In this document: in pieces, positions 26,437 through 36,705 of the stretch
Layout: every line of letters begins with the position of its first letter
How positions within the stretch are numbered: the first letter of the stretch is position 1
NCBI RefSeq assembly: GCF_023806565.1
Contig: NZ_JAMTDV010000121.1
Coordinates: 1 to 64,000, forward strand
DNA from: Accumulibacter sp.
GTDB taxonomy: Bacteria > Pseudomonadota > Gammaproteobacteria > Burkholderiales > Rhodocyclaceae
DNA length: 64,000 bases
Reading direction: 5' to 3'
The notes under the pieces: generated by a model
Seen by the model: the letters and a program-made list of their open reading frames with translations, nothing else
Databases searched by the model: none
Told to the model about the DNA's origin: nothing
Made by a program: the position numbers and the translations under genes

Positions 26437-28461
26437 CTAGGGATACAGGTGGCAGCTCACGCTATGCGTCCCCGACAGCGCAGTCTTCTGCGGATAGCGT
26501 GCACCACAGGTCACCATGGCTTGTCTGCAGCGCGGATGAAAATGACAGCCGGCCGGCGGGTTGGCGGGTGACGGGATTTCCCCCGGCAGGCGAACGAACT
26601 CCGGCTGCTCTTCCAGGCGAAGGCTCGGCACGGCTGACAACAGCGCCCACGTATAAGGGTGTTGCGGCGAGCGCAGCACCTCATCCACCGTCCCCTGCTC
26701 GACGATGCGGCCAAGGTACATCACCGCCACCAGATCTGCGAGATGGTCGACCACGGCGAAGTTGTGGGTGATGAACAGGTAGGCGAGTCCGAGTTCCACT
26801 TGCAGGCTTGCCAGCAGATTGAGAATCTGGGCCTGCACCGAAACGTCGAGCGCCGAGGTGGGCTCGTCACAGATCACCAGGTCCGGCTGCACGGCCAATG
26901 CCCGGGCAATCGCGATGCGCTGACGCTGCCCGCCCGAGAATTCGTGCGGGTAACGCTCGGCGGCCGCTGGATCGAGGCCCACCTGTTGCAACACGGCGGC
27001 GATTGCCGCCGCTTCGTGACGCCGATCGACAGTCGTCCCGAGCGCGCGCATGCCCTCGCCGATGATCTCGCCGACCGCCAGGCGCGGGTTCAGCGACGCG
27101 AAGGGATCCTGGAAAATCATCTGCATGCGTCGCCGCAGTTGGCGCAGCGCAGCGCGTGAGCAAGCGCCGAGTTCCTCGCCCAGCAAGCGGACGCTGCCGC
27201 CAGCGACCGGGAGCAGTTGCAGCACCGCCTTGCCGACGGTCGTCTTGCCACAACCGGATTCCCCGACCAGCGCCAGCGTCTGGCCTCGCGCCAGTTCGAG
27301 CGAAACGCCATCGACCGCACGCACATGACCGACGGTACGCTGCAGCACGCCGCGCCGGATCGGGAAATGCACGCACAGATCCGTCACCGAGAGCACCGAC
27401 GGCGCCGGCGGTGAGCTGCCTGCCGGCGCCGACGCTACCGGCGAAGCGGCTCCGCCGATCTGCGCCGCCAACCCGTCGACTAGATGGCAGCGCACGCGAT
27501 GAGCAGGTCCCACGAGCCGCCAATCCGGCGCCTCCTCGCGGCAGTGCTGCCAGGCATGCGCGCAGCGTGCCGCGAAACGACAACCAGCGGGCATCCCGGA
27601 AAGGGGCGGCACTTGTCCGGGAATCGTCTCGAGCCGACCACCGCGTCGCGCCAGATCGGGCAAGGCGGCAAACAGCTTTTGCGTGTACGGATGCCTTGGC
27701 GAGGAAAAGAAACTGTCGCGGGGTGCTTCCTCAACGATCTCCCCGGCATACATCACGCCCACCCGAGTCGCCAACTGCGCGACGACGCCAAGGTCGTGAG
27801 TGATCAGCAGCATGCCCATCGCACGTTCCACCTGCAAGCGGCGCAGGAGTTCCAGAATCTGCGCCTGCATGGTCACGTCGAGCGCCGTCGTCGGTTCATC
27901 GGCAATCAGCAGGCGCGGATTGGCGGCCAGAGCGACAGCGATCATCACCCGCTGCTTCATGCCGCCCGAGAGCTGGAAGGGATACTCGTCGAGCCGGCGC
28001 GCCGCATCGGCAATCCCGACCGCCGTCAGCAGTTCGAATGCGCGCGCGCGCGCCTCCGACCCCGCCAGGCCAAGGTGACGCACAAGCACTTCGGCGACCT
28101 GGTGACCGATGGTGAGCACCGGATTGAGGCTGGTCGCCGGCTCCTGGAAAATCATCGCCATGCCACCACCGCGCACGCCACGCATTTCGGTTTCCGGCAG
28201 CGCGAGCAGATCGCGACCGGCAAACGACACCTGACCGCCGACAATGCGGCCGGCGGCCGGCAGCAGGCGCAGCAGCGCGAGCGCGGTTGCCGACTTGCCG
28301 CAACCCGATTCGCCGAGCAGCGCCAAGGTTTCCCCCGTGGCAACGTGCAAGCCGACGCGATCGACGGCCATCAACAGCGAGCGACCGCTGGCAAAGGCGA
28401 TCGAGAGATCGCGTACCTCGAGCAGCGTTTCCTTCTCCTGCGCGTGCGGCGCCCGGTTCAT
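26437..28461 (-). CDS. Fused dual-ATPase subunit of a peptide/microcin ABC importer (YejF-like)
   Basis: A 674-aa protein with two complete ABC ATPase domains. Walker A is GESGCGKSA in the first and GESGCGKTT in the second. Signature motifs are LSGGMKQR and FSGGQRQR, and Walker B is LLIADEPTT and LVICDEPTS. Each half ends in the oligopeptide-type C-terminal Cys motif (CRFAARC / CHFHPRC), typical of Opp/Dpp ATPases, which can bind an Fe-S cluster. Its start overlaps the permease stop in ATGA. It energises the two permeases encoded upstream; the likely substrate is peptides. Confidence 0.9.
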   Translation of the reverse strand: MNRAPHAQEKETLLEVRDLSIAFASGRSLLMAVDRVGLHVATGETLALLGESGCGKSATALALLRLLPAAGRIVGGQVSFAGRDLLALPETEMRGVRGGGMAMIFQEPATSLNPVLTIGHQVAEVLVRHLGLAGSEARARAFELLTAVGIADAARRLDEYPFQLSGGMKQRVMIAVALAANPRLLIADEPTTALDVTMQAQILELLRRLQVERAMGMLLITHDLGVVAQLATRVGVMYAGEIVEEAPRDSFFSSPRHPYTQKLFAALPDLARRGGRLETIPGQVPPLSGMPAGCRFAARCAHAWQHCREEAPDWRLVGPAHRVRCHLVDGLAAQIGGAASPVASAPAGSSPPAPSVLSVTDLCVHFPIRRGVLQRTVGHVRAVDGVSLELARGQTLALVGESGCGKTTVGKAVLQLLPVAGGSVRLLGEELGACSRAALRQLRRRMQMIFQDPFASLNPRLAVGEIIGEGMRALGTTVDRRHEAAAIAAVLQQVGLDPAAAERYPHEFSGGQRQRIAIARALAVQPDLVICDEPTSALDVSVQAQILNLLASLQVELGLAYLFITHNFAVVDHLADLVAVMYLGRIVEQGTVDEVLRSPQHPYTWALLSAVPSLRLEEQPEFVRLPGEIPSPANPPAGCHFHPRCRQAMVTCGARYPQKTALSGTHSVSCHLYP

Positions 28462-29900
28462 GCGGCCCCTGCCAGCCGAGGATCGAAAGCATCGCGAACG
28501 GCGTCGGCGAGCAGGTTGGCGGCCAGGACCAGCGTGAACATGAAGACGAAAGCAGCCGCCAACGACCACCAGACCGCCGGCTCCCGCGCCAGTTCCAGGC
28601 GAGCATTGTTGATCATCGTTCCGAAGCTGATCATCGTCGGATCGACGCCGATGCCGACGTACGAAAGCACGGCTTCCGCCAGTACCAGGCTGGAGAAATC
28701 CATGACCAGGGCGATGATCACGATGTGCATCAAATTGGGCAGAATGTGCCGCGCGAGGATGCGCAGGTCGGAAACGGCGAAGGCTTGCGCCGCCTGGATG
28801 TATTCGAGTTCGCGCAGCTTCAGCGTCTCGCCGCGCAAGAGGCGGCACAGGCCGGTCCAGCTGGTGACTCCAAGGATGAAGCACAGCGCCAGCAGACGAA
28901 GGTCGGCGCGTTCGGCGGCAGTCGCGAACCACTGTGGATGGGTGTCGATCACCACCTGCATCATCAACACGGCGGCGGCGATCAGCAGCACGCCGGGAAT
29001 CGAGCTGAGGGTCGTGTACAGGTACTGGATCAGGTCATCGACCCAGCCGCGAAAATAACCGGCAACGACGCCGAGAAAGACTGCCAGCGGCAACATCACC
29101 AGCGTCGTCACCAGACCAATGACCAGCGCCGTGCGCACACTCTTGAGCACCTGATAAAGGACATCCTGTCCCACCTTGTCGGTACCGAAAACATGGTAAT
29201 CGACGGCAAGCTGACCGAGCGCAATGCCCACCAGCAGCAGCGCAGCGATCACCGCGAGCACCGCGTTGCAGGCAAAACCGGTCTCGTTGCACCAGATGCG
29301 CCGCCAGGCCTCGACGTGCGAGCAGGCCTCGATGCGTGCCAGAGCGGTTGCGGTTGCCGCGGCCAGCGCCCACCAGACGAGCAGCGCGATCGCCAGCGCG
29401 CGCAGCAGTCGTTCGCCGATGTCGGCGTCGCGTCGCGTTTCGTCGGCGCCGAGATGGGCACCACCGTACTGCAACCGAGGGTAATCACGGATCTGGCGAA
29501 CACGGCCACTGGCGTCGCGCAGCTCGATCGCTTCCTTCGCGTGCGCTCTCGTCGCCAGCGGTTCCGAGTAGGTTTTTTCACTGCGCGTGCGCAAGGGGCT
29601 GAGAACGGCGTCAAGCAGCGAGAGAACCTGCACCGCATACACCGCCGGCTTTCGCTCGCTGCTGGCGGCGATCTGCGTCTCGCCGCTTTCCAGACGCGGC
29701 CGGAAATGCAGCGAATCGAGCAGACCGACGCAAACGTAGAACAGCAGCACCGTCGCCGACGCCATTCCCGTCCGACTCCGGCCCACTCGCTGCCATGCAG
29801 CGCGCAGCAGCGGATTGCGCCGCGACCCCCAGGCGAACGCCAGTGCAGCGGCCACCAACAGCCAGATCAGTGCGTCCGACCAGAGAACGACCGGTGCCAT
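28458..29900 (-). CDS. Peptide ABC permease (YejE/OppC-like), with a long extra segment
   Basis: A 480-aa inner-membrane permease. The C-terminal ~270 residues form the standard BPD permease with VFGTDKVGQDVL at the start and the EAA loop around REYIQAAQAF (LREL-EYIQAAQAFAVSD). N-terminal to it are about 200 residues with two further hydrophobic segments and a hydrophilic stretch containing basic and acidic repeats, longer than the usual YejE. The start at ATG 29900 overlaps the stop of the other permease (TGATG). It pairs with the YejB-like permease to form the channel. Confidence 0.88.
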   Translation of the reverse strand: MAPVVLWSDALIWLLVAAALAFAWGSRRNPLLRAAWQRVGRSRTGMASATVLLFYVCVGLLDSLHFRPRLESGETQIAASSERKPAVYAVQVLSLLDAVLSPLRTRSEKTYSEPLATRAHAKEAIELRDASGRVRQIRDYPRLQYGGAHLGADETRRDADIGERLLRALAIALLVWWALAAATATALARIEACSHVEAWRRIWCNETGFACNAVLAVIAALLLVGIALGQLAVDYHVFGTDKVGQDVLYQVLKSVRTALVIGLVTTLVMLPLAVFLGVVAGYFRGWVDDLIQYLYTTLSSIPGVLLIAAAVLMMQVVIDTHPQWFATAAERADLRLLALCFILGVTSWTGLCRLLRGETLKLRELEYIQAAQAFAVSDLRILARHILPNLMHIVIIALVMDFSSLVLAEAVLSYVGIGVDPTMISFGTMINNARLELAREPAVWWSLAAAFVFMFTLVLAANLLADAVRDAFDPRLAGAA

Positions 29901-30877
29901 CAGTGGAAACGAATCCTCGGGTCGACGAAGGTGTAGGAAATATCCGTGAGAATCAGCCCCACGATATACAGCACCGACCCGATGAAAACCATCGCACGCA
30001 CCACGGCAAAGTCTTGCGCATTGATTGCGTCGATCGTATAGCTGCCGAGCCCGGGAACTCCGAAAAACGATTCGGTGAGCAGCGAGCCCATGAACAGCAG
30101 CGGAATCACCACCACGACGCCGGTCAGAATCGGAATCAGCGCGTTGCGCAGGACGTGCCGGAAAAGCACGGTCAGCTCGGACAGCCCCTTCGCACGCGCA
30201 GTGCGGACATAATCGCGTGCAATCTCTTCGAGAAAGATCGTGCGGTACCAGCGCGTCGAGGAACCGATCCCCGAGACGACTCCGATCACCACCGGCAAAA
30301 TCAGGAACTTCCATGCATCCAGACCACCGCCATAGCCGGAAATCGGTACCAGCCGCCAGACCTTGCTGACCAGGTACTGACCACCGATGATGTAGAAGAG
30401 GCCCGAGATCGACATCATCGCGACGCAAAGCACGACACCCCAGAAATCGAGATAGCTGGCACGGAAGAAAGTCAGCAGAAGAGCAAGGGAAATCGTCACC
30501 AGCAGGCCGAGAAGGAACGTCGGCAGCGCGATCGCGAGCGATGGTCCCATGCGCGAAACGATCTCCCTGGCGATGTCTCGGCCGTCCTCGGCTCGCCCGA
30601 AATCGCCGGCGAACATGCGTGCCGACTTGCTGAAGAAAATGGTATCGGTAAACACCGCGGTACCATTGGCCGCCTCGTTGATGAACAACGGCTTGTCGTA
30701 GCCGCGTTCCGCCTTCCAGCGGGCAATCGCTTCCGGCGTCACGCGCTTGACACCGAGCTGCATGCGCGCCATGTCGTCCGGACTGTTGACCACGAAGAAC
30801 AGCGCGAAGGTGACGAGGTTGACACCGATCAGGATCGGCAACGCATACAGCAGACGGCGAACGAGGTAGGCGAGCAT
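29900..30877 (-). CDS. Peptide ABC permease (YejB/OppB-like)
   Basis: A 325-aa inner-membrane protein with about six helices. It begins with LVRRLLYALPILIGVNLVTF, typical of OppB/DppB/YejB. It has the EAA loop ARDYVRTARAKGLSE and the FFGVPGLGSYTIDAI signature, then VRAMVFIGSVLYIVG near the C-terminus. It follows the binding-protein gene by about 57 nt and overlaps the next permease by 1 nt, forming an SBP-permease-permease-ATPase operon. Confidence 0.92.
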   Translation of the reverse strand: MLAYLVRRLLYALPILIGVNLVTFALFFVVNSPDDMARMQLGVKRVTPEAIARWKAERGYDKPLFINEAANGTAVFTDTIFFSKSARMFAGDFGRAEDGRDIAREIVSRMGPSLAIALPTFLLGLLVTISLALLLTFFRASYLDFWGVVLCVAMMSISGLFYIIGGQYLVSKVWRLVPISGYGGGLDAWKFLILPVVIGVVSGIGSSTRWYRTIFLEEIARDYVRTARAKGLSELTVLFRHVLRNALIPILTGVVVVIPLLFMGSLLTESFFGVPGLGSYTIDAINAQDFAVVRAMVFIGSVLYIVGLILTDISYTFVDPRIRFH

Positions 30878-30934
30878 GGTTGGCGAATATACCTCAAGGC
30901 GCGCCGGGCAGCGTGACGCTGCGCAGGAACGGGT

Positions 30935-33100
30935 TCATCCGCGCGCCGTGCGGCGTTCGCGGCGACGGTAGGCGATCACCGCCGGCAGGACGGCGGCGAC
31001 AAGCGCGACGGCGAACACTGCCAGCGGCCAGAGCACCGGCCGATTCCACTGCTGCCGCAGCCGTAGTCGCTCGGCGACATCGATGCGCTGATACTTCAGA
31101 ATATTGTGACCGACGTCGGTCGGCTTGCGATTGCGCAGCCAGACATGGCCAAGCGTGTAGCTGGTCGGATGGAAGCCGTAGATCCACGGCGCGTCATGTT
31201 GCAGCAGCGCCACCGCCTGGCGGATGATCGACAGCCGCTGGACCCCACGCGGTCCCTCGCTCTCCATGTTCTTCATCTGGTCGAAGAGGCGATCGAACTC
31301 CGGGTTGGCGTAGTTGGACGCATTTTCCCCACCTCTGGCAACCTTGCCTTCGCCACCGGCGAGCAGGAAAAGGAAGTTCTCGGGGTCAGGATAATCGGCG
31401 TTCCAGCCCAGATAATAGAGCTGCACCGCTCCCTTGCGAATTTTCTCCTGAAAGCGGTTGAAGTCGGTCGAGCGCACGACGAGTTGCACGTCCAGCTTGG
31501 CAAGCTGGCGGGTCAGCCAATCGAGCCGCGACTTGTCGCCCATGCCCCCGCTCGTCGTGTCCAGGTTGAGTACCAGCGGCTCGCCGGTCGTCGAGTTGCG
31601 GCCGTTTGGCCAGCCCGCTTCGGCCAGCAGCTTCTTCGCGACCTCGATCGACTTGCGCTGCGCCCGCCCGTCGACCCAGTCGTAGACCACCGGGTTGCTG
31701 CCCGCTTGGCCCTCGACGTACCCGAAAATCCCCGGCGGCAGCGGGCTGGTCGCGGCAATGCCACGCCCATTCATGAAGATCGAGATGAATTCTTCCTGAT
31801 CGATGGCGATCGACAGAGCCTGGCGCAGCTTGGTTGGCTGCTCGGCAAGGCCGCCGACCACCGGATCGAGCATGTTGAAACCCATGTAGAAGATCGAAGC
31901 GCGCACACTGGTCAGCAGGCGAATCCCCTTCTCGCGCATTTCGTCGGTGAGCTGTACTTCACTGCCGACACCGAGCCGCACCGCCTGGTCAAAGCTGTCG
32001 GACGAAATTCCCGAAGCGTCGTAATAGCCTTGCAGGAACTTGTTCCAGTACGGGATGCTCTCCTTTTCGCGCGAGAACACCGCCTTGTCGATGAATGGCA
32101 GTCGCTTGCCGCAGTCGTCCAGCAGGCCGTCCAGCGCGTCTTGCGGCTCGCCCTGGCAAGGATAGGTCTCGCCATGAAAATTGGGGTTGCGCTCGAGAAC
32201 CATGCGGCTGTTTGGATCGTTCCGCGTCAACATGAACGGCCCGGTGCCCACCGGATACCAGTCGAGTGTCAGATTCTTCGCGGCCATTCCCGGCAGGTGA
32301 TAGAAGCGGTCGACCTCGCGCGGTACCGGTGCGAAAAATGGCATCGCCAGCCAGTAGACGAACTGCGGATACTTGCCGCGCAGCTTGATGCGGTAACGGT
32401 AGCGATCGACGCGGGTGACGCCGGTCAGCGGAAAGCGGTCGAGATCCAGCCAGGTACCCGGCGGCAGGCCGTTGGCTTCCTTCTGCAGCGTGGCGCCGAG
32501 TTCGCGCAGGCCGACGATGCGTTCCGCCATCATGCTGAAAATCGGCGAATGCACGTGCGGATGCGCCAGGCGCTTGATCTCGTAAATGTAATCGTCGGCG
32601 ATCAATTCTCGGCTGGCGGTTCTGGCGAAGTCGGCAAGCGTCTCGATGCCGCGCAACTGCCCGTCAGCAAGATCCCGATAGAACGCCTGGCCGGTCTCGT
32701 CGACGGCGAAAGCGGGATGCGGCTGGTAATGAATACCCGGACGAATCCGGATTTCATAAACGCTGAAGGCGATCTTTGCCGCCGGCGCATCGGCCACCAG
32801 TTCGCGACCCTGCTCGTCGTAGTAGCGCGGCACCGGCACGGCGTCGCTGGTCAGGGGAATCAGCGTATACGGCCGCTTCAGGTAGTGGTACTGCAAAGGC
32901 GGCTCGTAGATTTGTGCCGTGAACACGATCTCGTCCTCGGTGTACGACTGCACCGGATCGAGATGCTTCGGACGCTCGGTGAATGCCGAATAGAGTATGT
33001 TCTGGCCGCGCTCGGCGTTCGGATAGGGATCATTCTGCTCGCTGCCACAGGCGACGAGCAGGACCAGCACGGGTAGCAAGAGCGAGCGAAGAGCCGACAT
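30935..33100 (-). CDS. Peptide-binding lipoprotein of the ABC importer (SBP family 5), C-terminally anchored
   Basis: A 721-aa extracytoplasmic solute-binding protein of the OppA/YejA type. A lipobox LVACGS follows a short hydrophobic start (cleavage before Cys about residue 18). The ligand domain carries family motifs such as GTGPFMLTRNDPNSRMVLERN and LRQALSIAIDQEEF. Unusually, it ends with a hydrophobic helix (about 692-712) and a short basic tail, so it is tethered at both ends. Start ATG 33100. First gene of the operon, divergent from fabI. Confidence 0.88.
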   Translation of the reverse strand: MSALRSLLLPVLVLLVACGSEQNDPYPNAERGQNILYSAFTERPKHLDPVQSYTEDEIVFTAQIYEPPLQYHYLKRPYTLIPLTSDAVPVPRYYDEQGRELVADAPAAKIAFSVYEIRIRPGIHYQPHPAFAVDETGQAFYRDLADGQLRGIETLADFARTASRELIADDYIYEIKRLAHPHVHSPIFSMMAERIVGLRELGATLQKEANGLPPGTWLDLDRFPLTGVTRVDRYRYRIKLRGKYPQFVYWLAMPFFAPVPREVDRFYHLPGMAAKNLTLDWYPVGTGPFMLTRNDPNSRMVLERNPNFHGETYPCQGEPQDALDGLLDDCGKRLPFIDKAVFSREKESIPYWNKFLQGYYDASGISSDSFDQAVRLGVGSEVQLTDEMREKGIRLLTSVRASIFYMGFNMLDPVVGGLAEQPTKLRQALSIAIDQEEFISIFMNGRGIAATSPLPPGIFGYVEGQAGSNPVVYDWVDGRAQRKSIEVAKKLLAEAGWPNGRNSTTGEPLVLNLDTTSGGMGDKSRLDWLTRQLAKLDVQLVVRSTDFNRFQEKIRKGAVQLYYLGWNADYPDPENFLFLLAGGEGKVARGGENASNYANPEFDRLFDQMKNMESEGPRGVQRLSIIRQAVALLQHDAPWIYGFHPTSYTLGHVWLRNRKPTDVGHNILKYQRIDVAERLRLRQQWNRPVLWPLAVFAVALVAAVLPAVIAYRRRERRTARG

Positions 33101-33214
33101 GAAGCGAAGTGTAGCGCGAACTCGTCGGATCCGCTGCCGCTGCCCGCCCGCGCTGGCAGCCCTGGCGCCCGTCGCGCACTCCCGACGAATCGCCGGATCG
33201 TTCGGCAAATCCTT

Positions 33215-33220
33215 TATAAT
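33215..33220 (+). promoter_or_regulatory. -10 box upstream of fabI
   Basis: A perfect TATAAT lies 60 bp before the fabI start in the divergent gap. No good -35 box is seen 16-18 bp upstream, so an activator may be required or the element may be fortuitous. Confidence 0.35.
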
Positions 33221-33279
33221 GCTCCGGTTAAGCTGATCCAAAAACCGCAACTCCAGCCAACCTTAGTCACGGAGAACTC

Positions 33280-34080
33280 ATGGGATTCCTCGCAGACAAG
33301 CGCATCCTGATCACCGGCGTGCTCTCCAAACACTCGATCGCCTACGGTATCGCCAGAGCCTGCCATCGCGAAGGAGCTCAACTCGCTTTCACCTACCAGA
33401 GCGAGCGCTTCAAGGATCGCCTCGCCAAGTTCGCCAGGGAATTCGACAGCACGCTGATCTATCAGTGCGACGTCTGCGAAGATGCCGAAATCGATAATCT
33501 TTTCGCAGCACTGGCGGAGCACTGGGACGGCCTCGACGGCCTCGTGCATTCGATCGCCTACGCTCCCGGCGAAGCGATCGAAGGCGACTTCCTCGAAGGC
33601 ATCACGCGCGACGCTTTCCGCATCGCCCACGACGTGTCTGCGTACAGCTACCCGGCGCTGGCCAAGGCAGCCCGGCCGCTGCTCCTGCGTGGTCACCACC
33701 CTGCCCTGCTCGCCCTCTCCTATCTTGGTGCCGAGCGCACCATGCCCAACTACAACACCATGGGCCTGGCCAAGGCCAGTCTCGAGGCGGCTACCCGCTA
33801 CCTCGCCTTCTGCCTCGGTCCGCAGGGGATTCGCGCCAACGCCATTTCCGCCGGCCCGATCAAGACGCTCGCGGCATCCGGCATCGGCAACTTCTCGCGC
33901 CTGCTCGCCTACAACGCGCACAATGCACCACTGCGCCGCAACATCACCATCGACGAAGTTGGCAATGCCGCCGCTTTCCTGCTCTCCGACCTTGCCAGCG
34001 GGATCACCGGCGAGATCATGTACGTGGATGGTGGGCTGAACACTACTGCCCTCGGCAACCCGGAGCCATTGCCGGCGTGA
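33280..34080 (+). CDS. fabI: Enoyl-[acyl-carrier-protein] reductase (NADH), FabI
   Basis: A 266-aa short-chain-dehydrogenase-type enzyme that catalyses the last reduction in fatty acid elongation. The nucleotide-binding N-terminus [13 protein letters not shown] and the sequence [10 protein letters not shown] are FabI-specific. The catalytic Tyr-Lys pair lies in [17 protein letters not shown], and [13 protein letters not shown] follows. ACGGAG is 6 nt upstream of the start. Length is normal. Position beside, and divergent from, the peptide importer is conserved in many betaproteobacteria but not functionally explained. Confidence 0.95.
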   Translation: MGFLADKRILITGVLSKHSIAYGIARACHREGAQLAFTYQSERFKDRLAKFAREFDSTLIYQCDVCEDAEIDNLFAALAEHWDGLDGLVHSIAYAPGEAIEGDFLEGITRDAFRIAHDVSAYSYPALAKAARPLLLRGHHPALLALSYLGAERTMPNYNTMGLAKASLEAATRYLAFCLGPQGIRANAISAGPIKTLAASGIGNFSRLLAYNAHNAPLRRNITIDEVGNAAAFLLSDLASGITGEIMYVDGGLNTTALGNPEPLPA

Positions 34081-34092
34081 ACAGCTCGTCTA

Positions 34093-34116
34093 CCGGGTGG
34101 GCTCGGGTCCACCCGG
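34093..34116. terminator. Hairpin between fabI and the glycosyltransferase gene
   Basis: CCGGGTGG (34093-34100) pairs with CCACCCGG (34109-34116) around an 8-nt loop in the 48-bp gap between converging genes. It lacks a T-run, so the call is tentative. Confidence 0.4.
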
Positions 34117-34128
34117 GGGAGCAAGCAC

Positions 34129-35826
34129 TCAGCGGGCTCGATACGCAACCAAGCCACTGCCGCCCCCAGCAAACCGTTGTCTGGTCGGCCTCTCCTTGAG
34201 AACTGGTGGCATGGTCCGCAATTCCGGGAATTCCTGGAAAAACGCTTCCCGGTCGGCTTCTTCGAGAATCAACACGACCTCATCACCGATCGCAACCAGT
34301 TCCGACCTGGAATTGATCGTCGGAATCGCTTCCTTGGCATTCAGGTAGAACGCAAGAGTCGTGTTCTTCTTGCGGTAGAAAGCCAGCCGTCGATCATCTC
34401 CGATCTGCCCGGCCAGCGACAGTGCAAACGGTTTTTGCTGCCGGTAGCTGTCCGCTCCGGGAAGAACTAGGCCAAACACTACGGCCATTTCCAGTGCAGC
34501 GAGCAGCAGGGCCAGGGACAGCGGCGAGGGAAAGCGGGAATCGATGCAGGTCAGGTTCTGGAGGATCGCCACGCGATTCCTTCCCAGCAACGCGATGCCG
34601 GCGCCACCCACGCCGATTGCGGCGGAGCCGATCAGGAACTCGTTCGGCATCGCAACATCCCCCGCGTACACGGCAACCGCGAAGGGGAAGAGCAGCAGCA
34701 CGAGCGCAATCACCAGCAGCACGAACACCGTTGCGATCATCGCCCGCCGGCGCCATGCATCGCTACTCGCCTCGTCCATGTAGGCGGCGACCAGAATCAT
34801 GCAGAACGGCGTGATCGGCAGGATGTAGTACCAGCGCCTTGAGCCGGAAAGGGTGAAGAAAAGAAAAATGAGGACAATGGCTTGCAGCAGCCAGCGCAGG
34901 CTTTCATCCAGTTGCCTGTAGCGCGACGCGTAGCGTGCCAGAGCGGCGAAAAACAGAAACATCCATGGAAAGAGAATCCTTGGCAGTTCATACAGGTAGC
35001 TGTAGAAAGGATCGTCGTGGTCGAATGGTTGGAAGAATCGCACGATGTTCTCGCGGATCAGGAGATCGAGACCCGACAGGTGATTCCGCTGTGCCTGGAC
35101 AGCCGCGGGCAGTGGCTGCCACCCGGCGAGCAGGTAGGGAAGCAGAAAGACGCCTGCGGCAAGCACGATGGCCAGCAAATGGGCAACGTTGACATGCTGT
35201 TTCCAGCGCCCGCCACGCAGCACGTAGGGCGCGACCACGAGGAGCGGTACGGTTATCGCCGTGAGTCCCTTCAACTGACAGCCGACGGCGCAGAGCAGAT
35301 AAAAGATCAGATACGAGGAAAAATCGGCGCGATCCCGGCGATGCACGAACCAGGCAGTCGCAGCGGCGATCAATGCCAGATTGGACAGTTCCGCCGATGC
35401 AGTATGGGACCAGAACAGGAACCCGTAGCTGGTAGCGATCAGACATGCACTCAGCCAGGCAACACGAGCGCCGAAAAGATCGCGGGCGATCCGGTGGCTG
35501 CAGAACAGGGTCAGCAAGGCGGCGACTGCTCCCGGCAGCCTCACGACAAATTCGTTCAAGTCATTCGCACAGAGGGAAGCAAGGACGATCAGCCAGTACG
35601 ACAACAGGGGCTTGTCGAAATATACCTCGCCGTTGATTACCGGGTGAAACAGGTCGCCGTGCAGCAGCATGTTTCTGGCAATTTCTCCCCAGCGGTCTTC
35701 GGATCCGGCAAGAGCTCTCTGGCCAAGAGAATGAAAAATCAGAAAGTAGGCAGACAACAGTAGGAACAATACGGTGCCAAGGGTCTGCAGCGACCACTTG
35801 TCTGCCGGCTGACAAGGACGATTCAT
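34129..35826 (-). CDS. ArnT/PMT-type membrane glycosyltransferase
   Basis: A 565-aa integral membrane protein with about a dozen helices, of the GT39/GT83 superfamily that transfers sugars from undecaprenyl- or dolichyl-phosphate donors. The N-terminus contains the periplasmic loop signature EDRWGEIARNMLLHGD, with the acidic pair that coordinates metal, and YFDKPLLSYWL. The C-terminal ~110 residues are a soluble periplasmic domain. The substrate could be lipid A, a polysaccharide or a protein. ATG 35826 has GGGAG 6 nt upstream. It is 29 nt downstream of the EEP gene, likely in the same operon. Confidence 0.85.
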   Translation of the reverse strand: MNRPCQPADKWSLQTLGTVLFLLLSAYFLIFHSLGQRALAGSEDRWGEIARNMLLHGDLFHPVINGEVYFDKPLLSYWLIVLASLCANDLNEFVVRLPGAVAALLTLFCSHRIARDLFGARVAWLSACLIATSYGFLFWSHTASAELSNLALIAAATAWFVHRRDRADFSSYLIFYLLCAVGCQLKGLTAITVPLLVVAPYVLRGGRWKQHVNVAHLLAIVLAAGVFLLPYLLAGWQPLPAAVQAQRNHLSGLDLLIRENIVRFFQPFDHDDPFYSYLYELPRILFPWMFLFFAALARYASRYRQLDESLRWLLQAIVLIFLFFTLSGSRRWYYILPITPFCMILVAAYMDEASSDAWRRRAMIATVFVLLVIALVLLLFPFAVAVYAGDVAMPNEFLIGSAAIGVGGAGIALLGRNRVAILQNLTCIDSRFPSPLSLALLLAALEMAVVFGLVLPGADSYRQQKPFALSLAGQIGDDRRLAFYRKKNTTLAFYLNAKEAIPTINSRSELVAIGDEVVLILEEADREAFFQEFPELRTMPPVLKERPTRQRFAGGGSGLVAYRAR

Positions 35827-35855
35827 CGTCATCTCCCGAGCTTCGACGGTCGCAG

Positions 35856-36671
35856 CTAGAGTTCGAGCTCGGCGATCAGGGGCGCATGGTCAGAGCAGCG
35901 CGCCCAAGCCAGACCCTGAGGGACGTGCATGTCGAGCACCCGGAAGCCGCGCACGTAAATTCGGTCCAGAGTCAGCCACGGGGCGAAACTGGGGAAGGTG
36001 CGCGAAACGCCAACCAGTGCGTCACGCGCCGATCGCCACGCCAGCAGGCGGCTCAGGAAATCGAGTTTCGATGGCGGTGGCGTCGCGGCGACTGCCACTT
36101 CATTCACGGCGAGCCGTTCGCGCAACAGGACGTCGACGCGCTGCTGCCAGTCGTTGAAATCGCCGGCGATAATCAGCGGCGCCTTGACGGGAACTTCGCG
36201 GTGCACGAAGTCGGCGAGATACGTCGCCTGGCGAAGCCGACTGCGCTTGATCAGTCCGAAGTGGACGCAGATCAGGTGCACTTCTTCCCTGCCCTTGCTG
36301 CGGCCCACCTGCGTCACGGCGTGCAACAAGCCGCGCCTCTCCAGCAGATGGTCGGAGATGTCGTGGTTGCTGGAGTTGACAATGCGATGACGCGAGAGGA
36401 TCGCGTTGCCATGGTGACCGTGCGGATAGATCGCGTTCATCCCGTAGGCACGATGGGCGTAGGCACCGGTGGCGAGAAAATCGAGTTGCGTGCCGGAGAC
36501 TGGATAGCCCGGCTTGCGCGCCAGACGTTCGTTGCGATCCTGCACCTCCTGCAGGAAGACGATGTCGGCATCGATCGCTTCCAGTGCCATGCGGACGTCG
36601 TGGATGCGCGGGCGCCCGCGGATTCCCGTCACGCCCTTGTGGATGTTGTACGTGGCAACCCTGAGTTTCAT
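35856..36671 (-). CDS. Endonuclease/exonuclease/phosphatase family protein
   Basis: A 271-aa metal-dependent phosphodiesterase of the EEP superfamily. The motifs run in order: LRVATYNIHKGV, DIVFLQEVQD (metal Glu), HGNAILSR, VHLICVHFGL, LIIAGDFNDW and the terminal CSDHAPLIAEL. Catalytic Asp, Asn and His are all present. Members act on nucleic acids, lipids or phosphoinositides. In proteobacteria this subgroup commonly sits next to a cardiolipin-synthase gene, but none is adjacent here. It lies in a cluster with a lipoprotein, an SRPBCC protein and a glycosyltransferase. Confidence 0.88.
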   Translation of the reverse strand: MKLRVATYNIHKGVTGIRGRPRIHDVRMALEAIDADIVFLQEVQDRNERLARKPGYPVSGTQLDFLATGAYAHRAYGMNAIYPHGHHGNAILSRHRIVNSSNHDISDHLLERRGLLHAVTQVGRSKGREEVHLICVHFGLIKRSRLRQATYLADFVHREVPVKAPLIIAGDFNDWQQRVDVLLRERLAVNEVAVAATPPPSKLDFLSRLLAWRSARDALVGVSRTFPSFAPWLTLDRIYVRGFRVLDMHVPQGLAWARCSDHAPLIAELEL

Positions 36672-36705
36672 GGCCGTGCCCAGTGGCCGCCGGCTTGCGC
36701 GTGGA

